64,000 nucleotides of DNA from G963667855 sp963667855 (GCA_963667855.2 CAXXKI010000013.1:248001-312000), one strand, 5' to 3'; counted from the stretch's first letter, positions 38,607 through 48,671 are shown. Notes: a model not told the origin generated them from the letters alone. Numbers and translations are program-made.

Positions 38607-40628
38607 TCAGTTCTTGGCTCGACGGAGCTGGATTCTGGCCGCTTCGATTACGGAATCAGCGGTAAATCCAAAATGCTTCATGACCTCGTCATACGGAGCT
38701 GATAGTCCGAAGCTCTCCTGGGAGATCATGCATCCACCGCGGCCTATGTATTTTTCCCAACCCATACCTATTCCCGCTTCGATTGCCACGCGGGCGGATA
38801 CTTCCGGCGGCAATACTTTCGAACGGTAATCATCATCCTGGCGATCGAACAGTTCCCAGCAGGGCATGGATACGACTCGCACGCGTAGCCCCTCGGCCGA
38901 GAGTTTTTCGTACGCGGCGACGCAGTGCTGCAATTCCGTTCCAGTTCCGATGATGATCACTTCCGGGGTACCCTCGCAATCGGCAAGGATGTATCCGCCT
39001 TTCAGCGTTCCCTCTGCACAAGCGTATTTCTCTCGATCAATTGTGGGGATATTCTGCCGCGAGAGTGCCATAAGCGTGGGCCTGTCTGTGGTCTGCAAGG
39101 TGTGTTTCCAAGCCATGGCCGCCTCGTTCGCGTCCCCCGGGCGGAAAACGTCAAGGTTAGGAATTGCCCGCATCGCCGCCAGATGCTCCACCGGCTGGTG
39201 CGTGGGGCCGTCCTCTCCTACTCCAATACTGTCGTGCGTGAATACGTAGGTCACGGGTAAGCCCATCAGGGCTGACAAACGGATAGCGGGGCGGGCGTAA
39301 TCCGTGAATACAAGGAAGCTTGCTCCGAACGGACGCAGTTTGGAAAGAGCCAGGCCATTGCAGATGGCGCCCATGGCCAGTTCGCGAATACCGAAATGGA
39401 TGTTTCTCCCCGATCGAGCAGCGGGCTGGAATCCTTCGGTATCGGATAAAAGCGTCTTGGTGGAGGGAGCAAGGTCGGCAGATCCGCCCATCAGCCAGGG
39501 GATTTTACTAGCAACAGTGACCAATGACTTACCTCCCGAAGCCCGGGTGGCCATCCCTTTGGCGTCAGCGTTAAAAACGGGTATTGAATTTTCCCAACCA
39601 GCGGGGAGTTTGCCTGCCTGCATGAGCTTCCACTGGTCAGCCAGGTCAGCGTACTCTTTTTCGTAACCGGAGAATTTCTCGTTCCACTCGTTTTGCAGCT
39701 TGCTGCCTTTAGCCTTCTGCATTTCAGTCCAGTTTCTGTAAACCTCGTCGGGAACGTGGAACGGTTCAGATGTCGTCCACCCGTAGAATTCTTTGGTGCC
39801 TTTTATTTCCTCTTCCCCAAGCGGTTCACCGTGAGCTTTGGCCGTCCCCTGGCGTGTTGGGGCACCGCGGGCGATGATACTCTTAACTACGATCAAACTG
39901 GGACGCTCGGGTTCGGCAATTGCCTTGTCGATAGTGGCGCAGAGAGCGGGGTTGTCTTCGATGTCGTCAACAGTCTGGACGAACCAGCCGTAACTTTCAA
40001 AACGCTTGACCGGGTCATCGGAGTAGGCGAGATCGGTAGAGCCTTCAATTGTTATCTGGTTGCTGTCGTAAAACCAGATGAGGTTATCCAACTTGAGATG
40101 GCCTGCTAATGAAGCGGCTTCCGCGGTAACGCCTTCCATCATGCAGCCGTCACCAAGAATCGCGTATATACGGTAGTCGACGATATCATGTCCCGGCTTG
40201 TTGAAGGTTGCCGCCGACCATTTTTCGGCGATGGCCATCCCCACGCTATTGCCCGCGCCTTGTCCGAGTGGACCGGTTGTGGTTTCAACGCCGGGAGTGT
40301 GTCCGTATTCGGGATGCCCCGGTGTCTTGCTGTTCATTTGTCGGAACTGCTTAATATCCTCCAGTGACAGGTCGAAACCGGCCAGGTGGAGACAGCTGTA
40401 CAGGAGCATGGATGCGTGTCCGGCGGATAAAACGAACCTGTCCCGGTTAGGAAAGCCCGGATCGGCGGGATTTATACGGAGATACTTGGTAAATAACGTG
40501 TGTGCCAGTGGAGCAAGGGCGATGGCGGCTCCAGGATGGCCTGAATTGGCTTTCTGGATGGCATCCATGCTTAGCGTCCGGATAGTAGTTATTCCCAGAT
40601 CTTCAGTCTTTTGAGCTGCAGGTGTCAT
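38607..40628 (-). CDS. tkt: Transketolase
   Basis: Thiamine-diphosphate enzyme of the pentose phosphate and Calvin-type carbon rearrangements; 673 residues. Visible: SGHPGAAIALAPLAHTLF near the N terminus, the ThDP/Mg motif GDGCMMEGVTAEAASLAGHL, and GEDGPTHQPVEHLAAMRAIP in the pyrimidine-binding domain. ATG at 40628 has GAAGGAAAC upstream; a longer frame to 40784 would add 52 residues of non-homologous sequence and is rejected. Confidence 0.96.
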   Translation of the reverse strand: MTPAAQKTEDLGITTIRTLSMDAIQKANSGHPGAAIALAPLAHTLFTKYLRINPADPGFPNRDRFVLSAGHASMLLYSCLHLAGFDLSLEDIKQFRQMNSKTPGHPEYGHTPGVETTTGPLGQGAGNSVGMAIAEKWSAATFNKPGHDIVDYRIYAILGDGCMMEGVTAEAASLAGHLKLDNLIWFYDSNQITIEGSTDLAYSDDPVKRFESYGWFVQTVDDIEDNPALCATIDKAIAEPERPSLIVVKSIIARGAPTRQGTAKAHGEPLGEEEIKGTKEFYGWTTSEPFHVPDEVYRNWTEMQKAKGSKLQNEWNEKFSGYEKEYADLADQWKLMQAGKLPAGWENSIPVFNADAKGMATRASGGKSLVTVASKIPWLMGGSADLAPSTKTLLSDTEGFQPAARSGRNIHFGIRELAMGAICNGLALSKLRPFGASFLVFTDYARPAIRLSALMGLPVTYVFTHDSIGVGEDGPTHQPVEHLAAMRAIPNLDVFRPGDANEAAMAWKHTLQTTDRPTLMALSRQNIPTIDREKYACAEGTLKGGYILADCEGTPEVIIIGTGTELQHCVAAYEKLSAEGLRVRVVSMPCWELFDRQDDDYRSKVLPPEVSARVAIEAGIGMGWEKYIGRGGCMISQESFGLSAPYDEVMKHFGFTADSVIEAARIQLRRAKN

Positions 40629-40996
40629 TTCGTTTCCTTCAAAGAAAGCCGCGATCTTTTTCTGTGGCGATAAATAACTCGCTGACGCAGAAAATATCAG
40701 ACCTTTCGCCAATTGAACAGGGCAAGTCTCGCATCGTGATTTTAATTGTATAGTTGAACAATTGGGGCAGGATGGGCTTTGCATATCGGGCGTTGTGGGG
40801 AACTTACCGTTTCAACAAAAACCGGGGTGTAAAACGTCTTTCGCTGCTGAAGTGGGGTTAATTCGCCGCCGAAGTTCAGAGGGGAGTCTGATGTTGTGGA
40901 ATGGTTTCAGGTTCACCGACATATGTCTCTGGGCATTCGGCTACGGGATCGGTCTTGTCTGATTAATTCAAGGTGTACTCTCATCGGGAGTGAATA
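40629..40996. other. Divergent intergenic region tkt / HELGH protein
   Basis: About 370 bases between divergent genes; must hold both promoters. I see no RNA gene or strong palindrome. Confidence 0.4.
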
Positions 40997-42508
40997 ATGC
41001 GTACGATCAGGTCAGCAGTTGTTACCTTGTTGTTAGTTATGGCGGTGTCCCAGGCAACGTTAGCGAGTACGCCCAGGAAGGTGGCGTTCATTCCCTTTGA
41101 TGAGCTACCCGATAATACGGGACAAATCGTTCCCGCGCCCAGTTCGATAGGAGTGACCTTCGACATAACCATAGTAGACGATGGTGACAAGTATACCGCT
41201 TATCACGATGACATAGAAACGCTTCTGTTGGCTGCTTGCAGGGAGTGGGGGCAATATTTTTCCGGAAACGCGGTAATCGAAATCAAAGTGGATTTCGATG
41301 ACGGTGACGGTACGTATCTCATGTCGGCCGGTCCGATCCTGGTTGGTAAAAATGAGTATTTTAACGGTGCATCGGTGTGGGTGCCCGGGACGATATGGGA
41401 AATAAGCGGTAAGGGTGATCCCAATGGCCTGAGTCCGGACGGGGAGATTACGATTGCTCCGTCGTTCCTGGATATGTTCTCTTATAACTATCCGGCGAAT
41501 CCACCTTCAAACAAGTACGATATATACGACACGTTTCTGCATGAACTGGGGCATATATTCGGCATCATTTCATTGGATGACGTATTCGCCGGATCGGGCG
41601 GGTACGCAACCACCTACGATGTAAACGCCATAGAATACGGCAATGGTCACGCTCAAAACGGCGATATGGTACTCGCCGTTTACGGTGGACCGCTGCCAAT
41701 GGCTGATTCCATTTTTCCCGAGGATTATTCGCATACGGCGATTTCCAGTGGTCCGGGCAGCCTGATGTATCCCATTGCCGATATTGGCAATCGTCACTCG
41801 GTGGGCGCTATTGAAATAGCCATCGTCGGTGATGCGGGAATGCCAGTGAAAAGCCTGTGCGTAGCGGGAGCTGACGGTTTCGACTCCGACACCGATGGCG
41901 ATGGAGTTCAGGACTGCGTTGACAACTGCGAGGAGATCGCCAACGCCGATCAGGCTGATGCCGACGGTGACGGGGCAGGTGACGAATGCGATGATTGTCC
42001 AAATGATGCGACCAAAACGGAGGCGGGGGTTTGCGGATGTGGAACTGCCGATGCCGATTCGGATAACGATGGAGTGATCGATTGTCTGGATGAATGCCCC
42101 AGAGATGCTGGTAAAACCTCGCCCGGCGAATGCGGGTGTGGTGTAGCCGATAACGATACCGATGGTGACGGCATACTCGACTGTGAGGATGGATGTCCTA
42201 CTAATCCGGATAAAACCGAATTCGGAGATTGTGGTTGCGACGATGACAGCACCGATACTGACGGCGATGGAGTACCCGACTGTATCGATGCCTGCCCGCA
42301 AGATCCGGACAAGGAGATACCAGGAACTTGTGGTTGCGGTATCGCTGATACCGACACCGATCGTAATGGTGTGATAGATTGCCTGGAGGAATCGACCGAG
42401 TTTTCGACGCTGAGTAACGGCGGAGTATCGGCTTGCGGTGTCGGTACCATTTCCGCTCTACCTGTATTAATGAGCATGATGCTGTTTTTCAGACGTAATA
42501 CCCGGTAA
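40997..42508 (+). CDS. Secreted putative metallopeptidase with thrombospondin-3 repeats and C-terminal sorting tail
   Basis: 503 residues. Signal peptide (cleavage near ATLASTPRK). A protease-like domain (about 30-290) has TFLHELGHIFGIISLDD near residue 180: HExxHxxG with no His or Asp at the usual third-ligand place. The second half is a run of thrombospondin type 3 calcium repeats with CGCG turns (DTDGDGVQDCVDNC, DSDNDGVIDCLDECP). The end has SACGVGTISALPVLMSMM and a basic tail FFRRNTR, the pattern of a C-terminal membrane sorting signal with a Cys before the helix. Probably surface-bound. Confidence 0.75.
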   Translation: MRTIRSAVVTLLLVMAVSQATLASTPRKVAFIPFDELPDNTGQIVPAPSSIGVTFDITIVDDGDKYTAYHDDIETLLLAACREWGQYFSGNAVIEIKVDFDDGDGTYLMSAGPILVGKNEYFNGASVWVPGTIWEISGKGDPNGLSPDGEITIAPSFLDMFSYNYPANPPSNKYDIYDTFLHELGHIFGIISLDDVFAGSGGYATTYDVNAIEYGNGHAQNGDMVLAVYGGPLPMADSIFPEDYSHTAISSGPGSLMYPIADIGNRHSVGAIEIAIVGDAGMPVKSLCVAGADGFDSDTDGDGVQDCVDNCEEIANADQADADGDGAGDECDDCPNDATKTEAGVCGCGTADADSDNDGVIDCLDECPRDAGKTSPGECGCGVADNDTDGDGILDCEDGCPTNPDKTEFGDCGCDDDSTDTDGDGVPDCIDACPQDPDKEIPGTCGCGIADTDTDRNGVIDCLEESTEFSTLSNGGVSACGVGTISALPVLMSMMLFFRRNTR

Positions 42509-42570
42509 AACGATTGCACTGTCAAGGTTCGTGATCAGTTAAACCAAAAATAGCCGAAAAGGGGAGCGAA

Positions 42571-42750
42571 ATGGCGAAAATGGCGTCACAGGAAGCGTAT
42601 TACAATCCTCTCTGTCCCCACTGCGAAAAAGAGATGCATGAGGTTCATTGGCGGCAGCTCGAGGCGGTTAACGCCGAGTACATGTATATCTGCCCTAATT
42701 GCCGAAAGGTTATCGGTGTAGGCGTACGTAAAGCTGCTTGGATTAACTGA
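42571..42750 (+). CDS. Small zinc-ribbon protein, 59 residues
   Basis: ATG at 42571 has AAAAGGGGAGCGAA upstream, an excellent ribosome site. The product contains CPHCEKEMHEVHWRQL and, 20 residues on, YICPNCRKVIGVG, two CxxC pairs that can bind one zinc. The rest is short and basic at the end. Such mini zinc ribbons often bind nucleic acid or a protein partner; role unknown. Confidence 0.75.
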   Translation: MAKMASQEAYYNPLCPHCEKEMHEVHWRQLEAVNAEYMYICPNCRKVIGVGVRKAAWIN

Positions 42751-42763
42751 TTGAATCGCCGAA

Positions 42764-43966
42764 CTAATTACCCTGCACAACAGTGCAGCGGATACGGTTG
42801 CCACTCTGTTCGATAATTTTAAAATCTAAGTTTTCAATCTCAAGGTCTGCAATCGCGTCGGCCAACGAGTCCAGGTCGTAGGACCAGTATATCTCGGCCG
42901 TGACCACGTTGTTGACCACTTCACGCATCTTAACTCCTTCGTCTCCCTGCTGGACTCCGCGAACAGCTACCAGGGCAGGGGTGATCTTCTTGCGAAAATC
43001 GGATCGAGAGCAATTCTCGAACTGGACTCTAAATATCTGGTGTGAGGTCAACCCCTTTTGCCATGCTTTCGCTATATCCTTAAGCATCTGCTCGGCTACG
43101 TCGTCGGCGAGTTTCGAGAATGCATCATCCCCGCACGCCGCGGAGGTTGTTTTGTATGGCTTCTGCGGGCGATACGTGTTGGAAATCAGGATTTGCGCGG
43201 AGTCTGCCTGCACCGCTCGAACGTTTAAGGTTACATCCCAGCGATAAACTGTATGCCCGCCAACGTTAAGTGTTCCTCCCCGTTTTGCTTCAGCTCGACC
43301 ATATATAAGTACGTCAGCAGAGAAGGCGGCCGCCTGGGCAGCCAAAGTATTAACGTCACCGTTTAGAGCGGCCAATTCAGTATCTCTAACTCGCACATCT
43401 TCCACCACACCTTTGTCCATGAGTTGGACGTCGTGCTGCAGAAAGTAGTTTTCGATTTTGGACTGGCATATACCATTGAGTTTAGGCCGGTTAAGGTCGT
43501 CAACATCGTTATCTTCGGTGATCACAATCACGCAGCGAGGATTTCCCTTGTCCTCCTTTATGTGGGCGAACATGGCCGCCCAGTCCGACTTGAATCGGGC
43601 AAAAGCGACGGTGGCGGATATTTCACAATGGGCAATTTCGTTGTCCACCCATTCGCGTCTGATTTCATAGGCGGTTATATACCCAACCGCGTTAGACAGG
43701 ATTCGATCTTTTTTTAGTGCGAAATCGACAGCTTCGCTTTGAGCGTTGATGAGGGTTCCGCATGCCTGCTCGACGGCGTTGCGTTTCGCATCCTGTTTCG
43801 CTTTATCCTTGGCTTGCAGGTTTGAACCGGCCGCTCGGCCTACCGCTACCACGTATTTGTCACCGGTTTGTCCCCAAGCGAAGTTGGGAATTAAGAACGC
43901 ACAAATGAAAGAAATCGTAATAGTGGCGGAAAAAAGTCTGCAAACAGGCAGTTGTTTGTTATTCAT
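42764..43966 (-). CDS. Exported protein with FlgT/LPP20-like N-terminal domain
   Basis: 400 residues with a signal peptide (cleavage near NFAWGQTGD). Residues about 30-130 match the pattern of the FlgT N-terminal domain: AVGRAAGSNLQAKDKAKQDA, RNAVEQACGTLINAQSEAV, RILSNAVGYITAYEI. The middle (about 140-260) resembles periplasmic beta-alpha modules that assemble outer-membrane lipoproteins or flagellar parts (VLIYGRAEAKRGG). No other flagellar gene is in the window. ATG at 43966 follows CAGGAG. Confidence 0.65.
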   Translation of the reverse strand: MNNKQLPVCRLFSATITISFICAFLIPNFAWGQTGDKYVVAVGRAAGSNLQAKDKAKQDAKRNAVEQACGTLINAQSEAVDFALKKDRILSNAVGYITAYEIRREWVDNEIAHCEISATVAFARFKSDWAAMFAHIKEDKGNPRCVIVITEDNDVDDLNRPKLNGICQSKIENYFLQHDVQLMDKGVVEDVRVRDTELAALNGDVNTLAAQAAAFSADVLIYGRAEAKRGGTLNVGGHTVYRWDVTLNVRAVQADSAQILISNTYRPQKPYKTTSAACGDDAFSKLADDVAEQMLKDIAKAWQKGLTSHQIFRVQFENCSRSDFRKKITPALVAVRGVQQGDEGVKMREVVNNVVTAEIYWSYDLDSLADAIADLEIENLDFKIIEQSGNRIRCTVVQGN

Positions 43967-44391
43967 TTTTCAGACTCCTGGAAAGATTTTAATGGCCCGT
44001 CAGCCTGGTAAGTTAATACTAGCTGGAAATGGTGTGGATGCAACGAATTTTGCTAGATCAACTCACCGGATTGATGAAGGGAGTGTTTTGGAAAAGGTTT
44101 TTACGGATATATCCGCTATTGTCTCTATAATCCGAAAAGTGGAAGGGTGTATTTCCCGGGGGAGGTATGCGCAGATAAGTGAGCTGTGCAATCAAGTGGA
44201 AAAGCAGAGGTCGGTTATTTTTGTTTTTCTATTCACGTTCTGGCCACAACTGGTGTTAGACTGGGAGGTAAAGCACAGGTCGGAGGTGAGGGTATAGCGT
44301 TGGTTGCCGGGAATCCATAGTCTCGGCGTTTTTCCCCAATAGGGGCGTAATTCTTTCGGGCGCATGCCCATGAGCAACAGGAGACAGAACC
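43967..44391. other. Divergent region before the malic enzyme gene
   Basis: About 425 bases; a 183-codon frame on the plus strand runs through it but overlaps the FlgT-like gene, has no ribosome site and shows no family signal. Holds the promoters of both flanking genes. Confidence 0.4.
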
Positions 44392-46110
44392 GTGATTGAT
44401 TCGGGATCTCACAGGTTGGCTGGTGGAGATGTAATTAAAACACGAAAGAGCGGCGCCTGGCTGCTTTATAATCCATCCACCAATCAGGGGCTAGCTTTTG
44501 ACCATGAAAAACGGGAGGAACTGAGACTCAAGGGGCTGGTTCCCTATGCCGTTTGCGATATTGATCAGCAGGTGGAATTTACCGTTGAACAGATTCGGGC
44601 GAAATCCACCGATCTGGAGAAATATATTGGCCTTGCGGGCTTACAGGATCGTAACGAAGTACTGTTCTACCGCGTTCTGGTAGAGAACATGGCCGAATTG
44701 ATGCCGATTGTCTACACCCCGACAGTGGGGGAGGCGTGCCAGAAATTCAGCCACATATACCGATCTGCCAGGGGAATCTGGCTGACCCCGGAAGACAAAG
44801 ACGATATCCCCGCAGTACTCAGGAATTCTCCTAACAAAGATGTGCGACTCATTGTGGTTACGGATAATGAGAGGATTCTGGGACTGGGCGATCAGGGCTG
44901 TGGCGGGATGGGAATTCCCATAGGAAAGCTGGCCCTGTATATAGCGGGCGCCGGAATACATCCGTCAAAGTGTCTGCCGATAAGCCTGGATGTGGGGACG
45001 GATAATCCAAACCTGCTGGCTGATCCGCTTTATCTTGGATATCCCAAAAGACGTTTGCGGGGCAAGGAGTACGACGAATTTATCGAGGCTTTTGTCCAGG
45101 GCGTTCGAGAGGTTTTCCCGTACGCGCTTATACAATGGGAGGATTTCCACAAGAACCAGGCGTTCACGCTTCTTGACCGTTACGTGAAACGCGTTCCCTG
45201 CTTCAACGATGATATTCAGGGCACCGCTTCGGTTACTCTCGGTGGTATATTTGCCGCTTTGCGGGTCACCAAGCAGAGAATTTCCGATCAGAGAATAGTA
45301 TTCATTGGTGCCGGTGAGGCTTGTACGGGAATCGCTCGACTGGTTGCCACGGCCATGCGTGTCGACGGCGCTTCGGAAGAGACTATCGCCAGGTCGATGG
45401 CCGCTTTCGACAGTAAAGGGCTGTTGCATGACGGGCGCGAAATAACCGAGGAATTCAAGAAGGAGTTCTCCTTATCCAAGGAGGTAATGGAATACCACGG
45501 AATGGATATTAATTCCAACCCGTCACCGGTGGAAGTTATCCGGGCGATGAAGCCTACGGTTCTGGTCGGAGCAACCGCACAGGCCGGAGCTTTCAACCAG
45601 GAAATGATCGAGGAGGTCGCCAAGCACGTCGAGCGACCGATTATCATGCCGCTCAGTAATCCCAACAGTAAGGCTGAGTGTTCCCCGGCTGAGGCAATAG
45701 AGTGGAGCGGTGGCCGCTGTCTGGTTGCTACGGGAAGCCCGTTTGCCGATGTTGTGTATAACGGCAAACGCTACGTGATCGGGCAGGCTAATAACGTGTT
45801 TATCTTCCCCGGTGTGGGACTTGGTGCGGTTGTCTCCGAAGCTCGCGAGGTGGATGACGAGATGTTCTCCATTGCCTCGAGAACGATGGCGGAGTGCGTC
45901 AGCCAGGAGCGGCTTGACAGCAATGCGATTTACCCGAATCAGGACGAGCTTCGCGATGTCAGTTTCAAGATTGCCTGTGCCGTGGTGAAATATGCCAGCG
46001 ACAAACACATTGGAAGGATGATTCCCGACGATAAGATTGAAGATGAGGTTCGCCGGTCGGTGTGGTATCCGGACTACATTCCGGTTATCAGTACCGGCGA
46101 TCATGCTTGA
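44392..46110 (+). CDS. maeA: NAD-dependent malic enzyme (SfcA/MaeA type)
   Basis: Oxidative decarboxylation of malate to pyruvate; 572 residues, the large bacterial and eukaryotic form. Visible: MPIVYTPTVGEACQKFSHIY near the N terminus, the malate/metal region LGLGDQGCGGMGIPIGKL, FNDDIQGTASVTLGGIFAAL, the nucleotide fold FIGAGEACTGIARL, and IIMPLSNPNSKAECSPAEAI. The start is GTG at 44392 with AGGAGA upstream. Confidence 0.96.
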   Translation: MIDSGSHRLAGGDVIKTRKSGAWLLYNPSTNQGLAFDHEKREELRLKGLVPYAVCDIDQQVEFTVEQIRAKSTDLEKYIGLAGLQDRNEVLFYRVLVENMAELMPIVYTPTVGEACQKFSHIYRSARGIWLTPEDKDDIPAVLRNSPNKDVRLIVVTDNERILGLGDQGCGGMGIPIGKLALYIAGAGIHPSKCLPISLDVGTDNPNLLADPLYLGYPKRRLRGKEYDEFIEAFVQGVREVFPYALIQWEDFHKNQAFTLLDRYVKRVPCFNDDIQGTASVTLGGIFAALRVTKQRISDQRIVFIGAGEACTGIARLVATAMRVDGASEETIARSMAAFDSKGLLHDGREITEEFKKEFSLSKEVMEYHGMDINSNPSPVEVIRAMKPTVLVGATAQAGAFNQEMIEEVAKHVERPIIMPLSNPNSKAECSPAEAIEWSGGRCLVATGSPFADVVYNGKRYVIGQANNVFIFPGVGLGAVVSEAREVDDEMFSIASRTMAECVSQERLDSNAIYPNQDELRDVSFKIACAVVKYASDKHIGRMIPDDKIEDEVRRSVWYPDYIPVISTGDHA

Positions 46111-46139
46111 TAAACATTATGAGATGGTAATAAGTTGGC

Positions 46140-46173
46140 GAGGCCCCTGCGTTATCAACAACGCAGGGGCCTC
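46140..46173. terminator. Probable bidirectional terminator hairpin
   Basis: GAGGCCCCTGCGTT and AACGCAGGGGCCTC form a perfect 14-bp stem with a 6-base loop, between convergent genes; T-runs are poor. Confidence 0.65.
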
Positions 46174-46198
46174 TGGCTTGCCGAGAACGATTGTGGGA

Positions 46199-46876
46199 TT
46201 AAACTTCTTGTAAAGCAACGCGACGAGGTCGAAGGGCTACTGTCATTCCACTGATACCAAGGAGCAATAATGTTGATGGTTCAGGAATACCGGAAACGGA
46301 CATGCTCGTGAAGGAAGCGGTCGAGCCTGACCAGGTTCTCAGGCCCAGCAGGGTTCCCTCCGGTTCCAGAAGTCCGTTGTAACGGATAATCTCGGTACCG
46401 TCCTGTTGCACCGTTATTGAGTTATTGGAAACCTGAAACAGAAAATCGTGTACTATATCGTAATCCAGATCCGTGCGGACTGATGAAAGTACACTTTCCT
46501 TGTCACTATCCCATTTGCGAATCAGATAGGCGCCATCTCCCCATCCGGGATCGTATTGAAAATTAAAACCGCTTATTTTGTTTTGAGAATCCAGGTTGGA
46601 TCCGAAAAACATGCCCCAACCCTGACCTTCATGAAGGTTGGCTGACAGACTCACGGTATAATCATTCAAACCGACCAGTGTATCTATGAATATCCGGTTC
46701 TCACCGTGCTTGGTATTGGTTAAACCGTCATCGCTCCATAGCCATTCGCCGCGTGTGACCTGCCAGTTATCCTGCTCGGCCGGTGTAAAGGCTGTGGAAT
46801 ATATCGGAGCGGCCTGGGCGGTTAAGGCTGCAGCGAACAACAGCGTGTTCGTAAGTATTATTCTTGACAGCGACAT
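46199..46876 (-). CDS. PEP-CTERM sorted exported protein
   Basis: 225 residues. Signal peptide (cleavage near LTAQAAPIYS), a beta-sandwich or LamG-like body (NWQVTRGEWLWSDDGL, then RTWSGSTASFTSM), and a C-terminal PEP-CTERM tail: VSGIPEPSTLLLLGISGMTV followed by a basic end. This tail is recognised by exosortase systems; no exosortase gene is in the window. ATG at 46876 is favoured over GTG at 46888. Confidence 0.85.
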   Translation of the reverse strand: MSLSRIILTNTLLFAAALTAQAAPIYSTAFTPAEQDNWQVTRGEWLWSDDGLTNTKHGENRIFIDTLVGLNDYTVSLSANLHEGQGWGMFFGSNLDSQNKISGFNFQYDPGWGDGAYLIRKWDSDKESVLSSVRTDLDYDIVHDFLFQVSNNSITVQQDGTEIIRYNGLLEPEGTLLGLRTWSGSTASFTSMSVSGIPEPSTLLLLGISGMTVALRPRRVALQEV

Positions 46877-47018
46877 CTTTCTCTCCACCTCCCGCGTGTT
46901 TTGGCATTAAGAGCATGCAATACGTTCGCGGTGTTGGCAACAGGGCTCCGATGCGCAAAAAATGCCGTCAGGATATCACCAGTTTGACGATGCTTGAAAT
47001 AAGCGGCTGATAAGGGAC

Positions 47019-48671
47019 TTACTTCCCCGCGGTCAGTAAGGCGGGGGCTATGGAAACCCCGTCCGGTTTCAGGTTATCGGAAGGATTCTGATCCAGTAAA
47101 TCCAGAACGGTCGGCATTACATCCACCAGCCTTGCGGCGTTTATCGAGCCGCCCGAAGGGAGGTCCGGACCTGCAAAAAACAGGATAATATGCATATCCC
47201 GCCGGATGGCCGATCCGTGGTCACCTTTAACCTCTTTGCTGAACGCCCAGTCGTTATTGGCAAAAACAGCCATATCGCCACTGTTAGCCGAATCGAACAT
47301 TTCAATGATCTGCGGTACGATATCGGGATAGGCAGCGGTTGAACTTGCGTTCAGCCAGTCTCGGGAAGAATGCCAGGCGCCGTCGGCAAGCTCTCCGGCG
47401 GTTGTACCTTTACCGTAGCCGAGGTATTCGAGCATATTCTGAATATCCTTTTCCCGGGTTTGGGAAATACGGTAGAACTTTCCACCTTCGATAACTCTTC
47501 TTTCGACGGTGATCTCGCCTTTGGCAGTAAATATACAGGCCTGGCCCGGTTCTGCCCGCAGGCATACTGCTCCGATAGCCGGATGACTGAGCAGGCTGGC
47601 CGTCTTTCCGCCGGGCCGGAGGAAATTCTCCACTCGTTTGCGCAAAACCTCCGGTGATGGTCGATGCTGCCAGCCGTCTTTTCCGGGGAAATGGATCATC
47701 ACCGAACGGTTGGAGCCGTCAACATAGACCGCGTCGTAGTTGCTCAGCCATGCAAGGCGATCAGCGTAGTCATCGTACGTTTTAGGCTTTTTCGTCATCC
47801 TCCAGCCGGTAAGCAGGTTGAGCCAGTTGTAAAGATCCAGCGTTTTCTGCCTATCGTGAGGAACGTGCCCGTGATCGGTCAGGAGGACATAGTAGGTTCG
47901 ATCAGATAATCCTTCCGCCTGGATTTCAGAAATGATCCGCCCAATGGCGGAATCAGCGGTCTTTAAAGCCCGGCGGTAGCGAGGAGAATCGGAGCCTGCC
48001 CTGTGACCTGTTTCGTCGACTCCGGGGAAGTACATCATTGTAAGTGTTGGCCACTCTTTTTCCCTTAGAGCCAGAGGAATCAGGTAGCGATTAACGCATT
48101 TCCCGACCCTTTCGTCTACATTGGAAAAGTCCTGACGGAACCAGTCTATGCCGCTCAAAAACTGGTTATCAATGGATTTGTCCACGCCTCTCCGCGTATG
48201 GTTCTGCACGTTTAGTGTGAAATTGCTGTCCAGAATATCGTAGATCGTGGGGCTTGAGAAATCCCTGTTTACATCCAGATACGTGCAGGCGCTGCCGTAA
48301 TCATGATATACCAGGTTTTCCCGATCGAACCACCGGTAGCCGGTTATTCCGTGATGGCCCGGGAAAAGACCGGTAATGATCGTTGTCGAATTGGCGTAGG
48401 TCGTAGGAGGGAGTGAGGTTATGCCGTTTTTAACAGTTACTCCGCCATGAACGAAACGCTTTTCGATATTGGGTAAATCTCCAGCGGCCAGCATGTTATC
48501 GAAGCAGGTATGGTCTACCCCATCGACAAAGAATATTACTGCTGACCGTTCGGGAATTACCATTCCTTCGTTGTCCACCAGCAGGCGCCGAGCGGAACAA
48601 CCGCTGATCGCGCCGTATAGCGCGATCAGCATGAAGATAATCCCTGAGCTTAAAAACTTATTTAGCCGCAT
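47019..48671 (-). CDS. Lipoprotein phosphodiesterase / alkaline phosphatase family protein
   Basis: 550 residues. Signal peptide with lipobox GAISGC (about residue 25). The catalytic domain of the nucleotide pyrophosphatase/phosphodiesterase type: IFFVDGVDHTCFDNM (first metal Asp), GITSLPPTTYANSTTIITG with the nucleophile Thr, YFPGVDETGHRAG, LLTDHGHVPHDR, and later KGDHGSAIRRDMHI. The start overlaps the htpG stop by 14 bases, so it is probably translated from the htpG transcript. Substrate unknown. Confidence 0.85.
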   Translation of the reverse strand: MRLNKFLSSGIIFMLIALYGAISGCSARRLLVDNEGMVIPERSAVIFFVDGVDHTCFDNMLAAGDLPNIEKRFVHGGVTVKNGITSLPPTTYANSTTIITGLFPGHHGITGYRWFDRENLVYHDYGSACTYLDVNRDFSSPTIYDILDSNFTLNVQNHTRRGVDKSIDNQFLSGIDWFRQDFSNVDERVGKCVNRYLIPLALREKEWPTLTMMYFPGVDETGHRAGSDSPRYRRALKTADSAIGRIISEIQAEGLSDRTYYVLLTDHGHVPHDRQKTLDLYNWLNLLTGWRMTKKPKTYDDYADRLAWLSNYDAVYVDGSNRSVMIHFPGKDGWQHRPSPEVLRKRVENFLRPGGKTASLLSHPAIGAVCLRAEPGQACIFTAKGEITVERRVIEGGKFYRISQTREKDIQNMLEYLGYGKGTTAGELADGAWHSSRDWLNASSTAAYPDIVPQIIEMFDSANSGDMAVFANNDWAFSKEVKGDHGSAIRRDMHIILFFAGPDLPSGGSINAARLVDVMPTVLDLLDQNPSDNLKPDGVSIAPALLTAGK

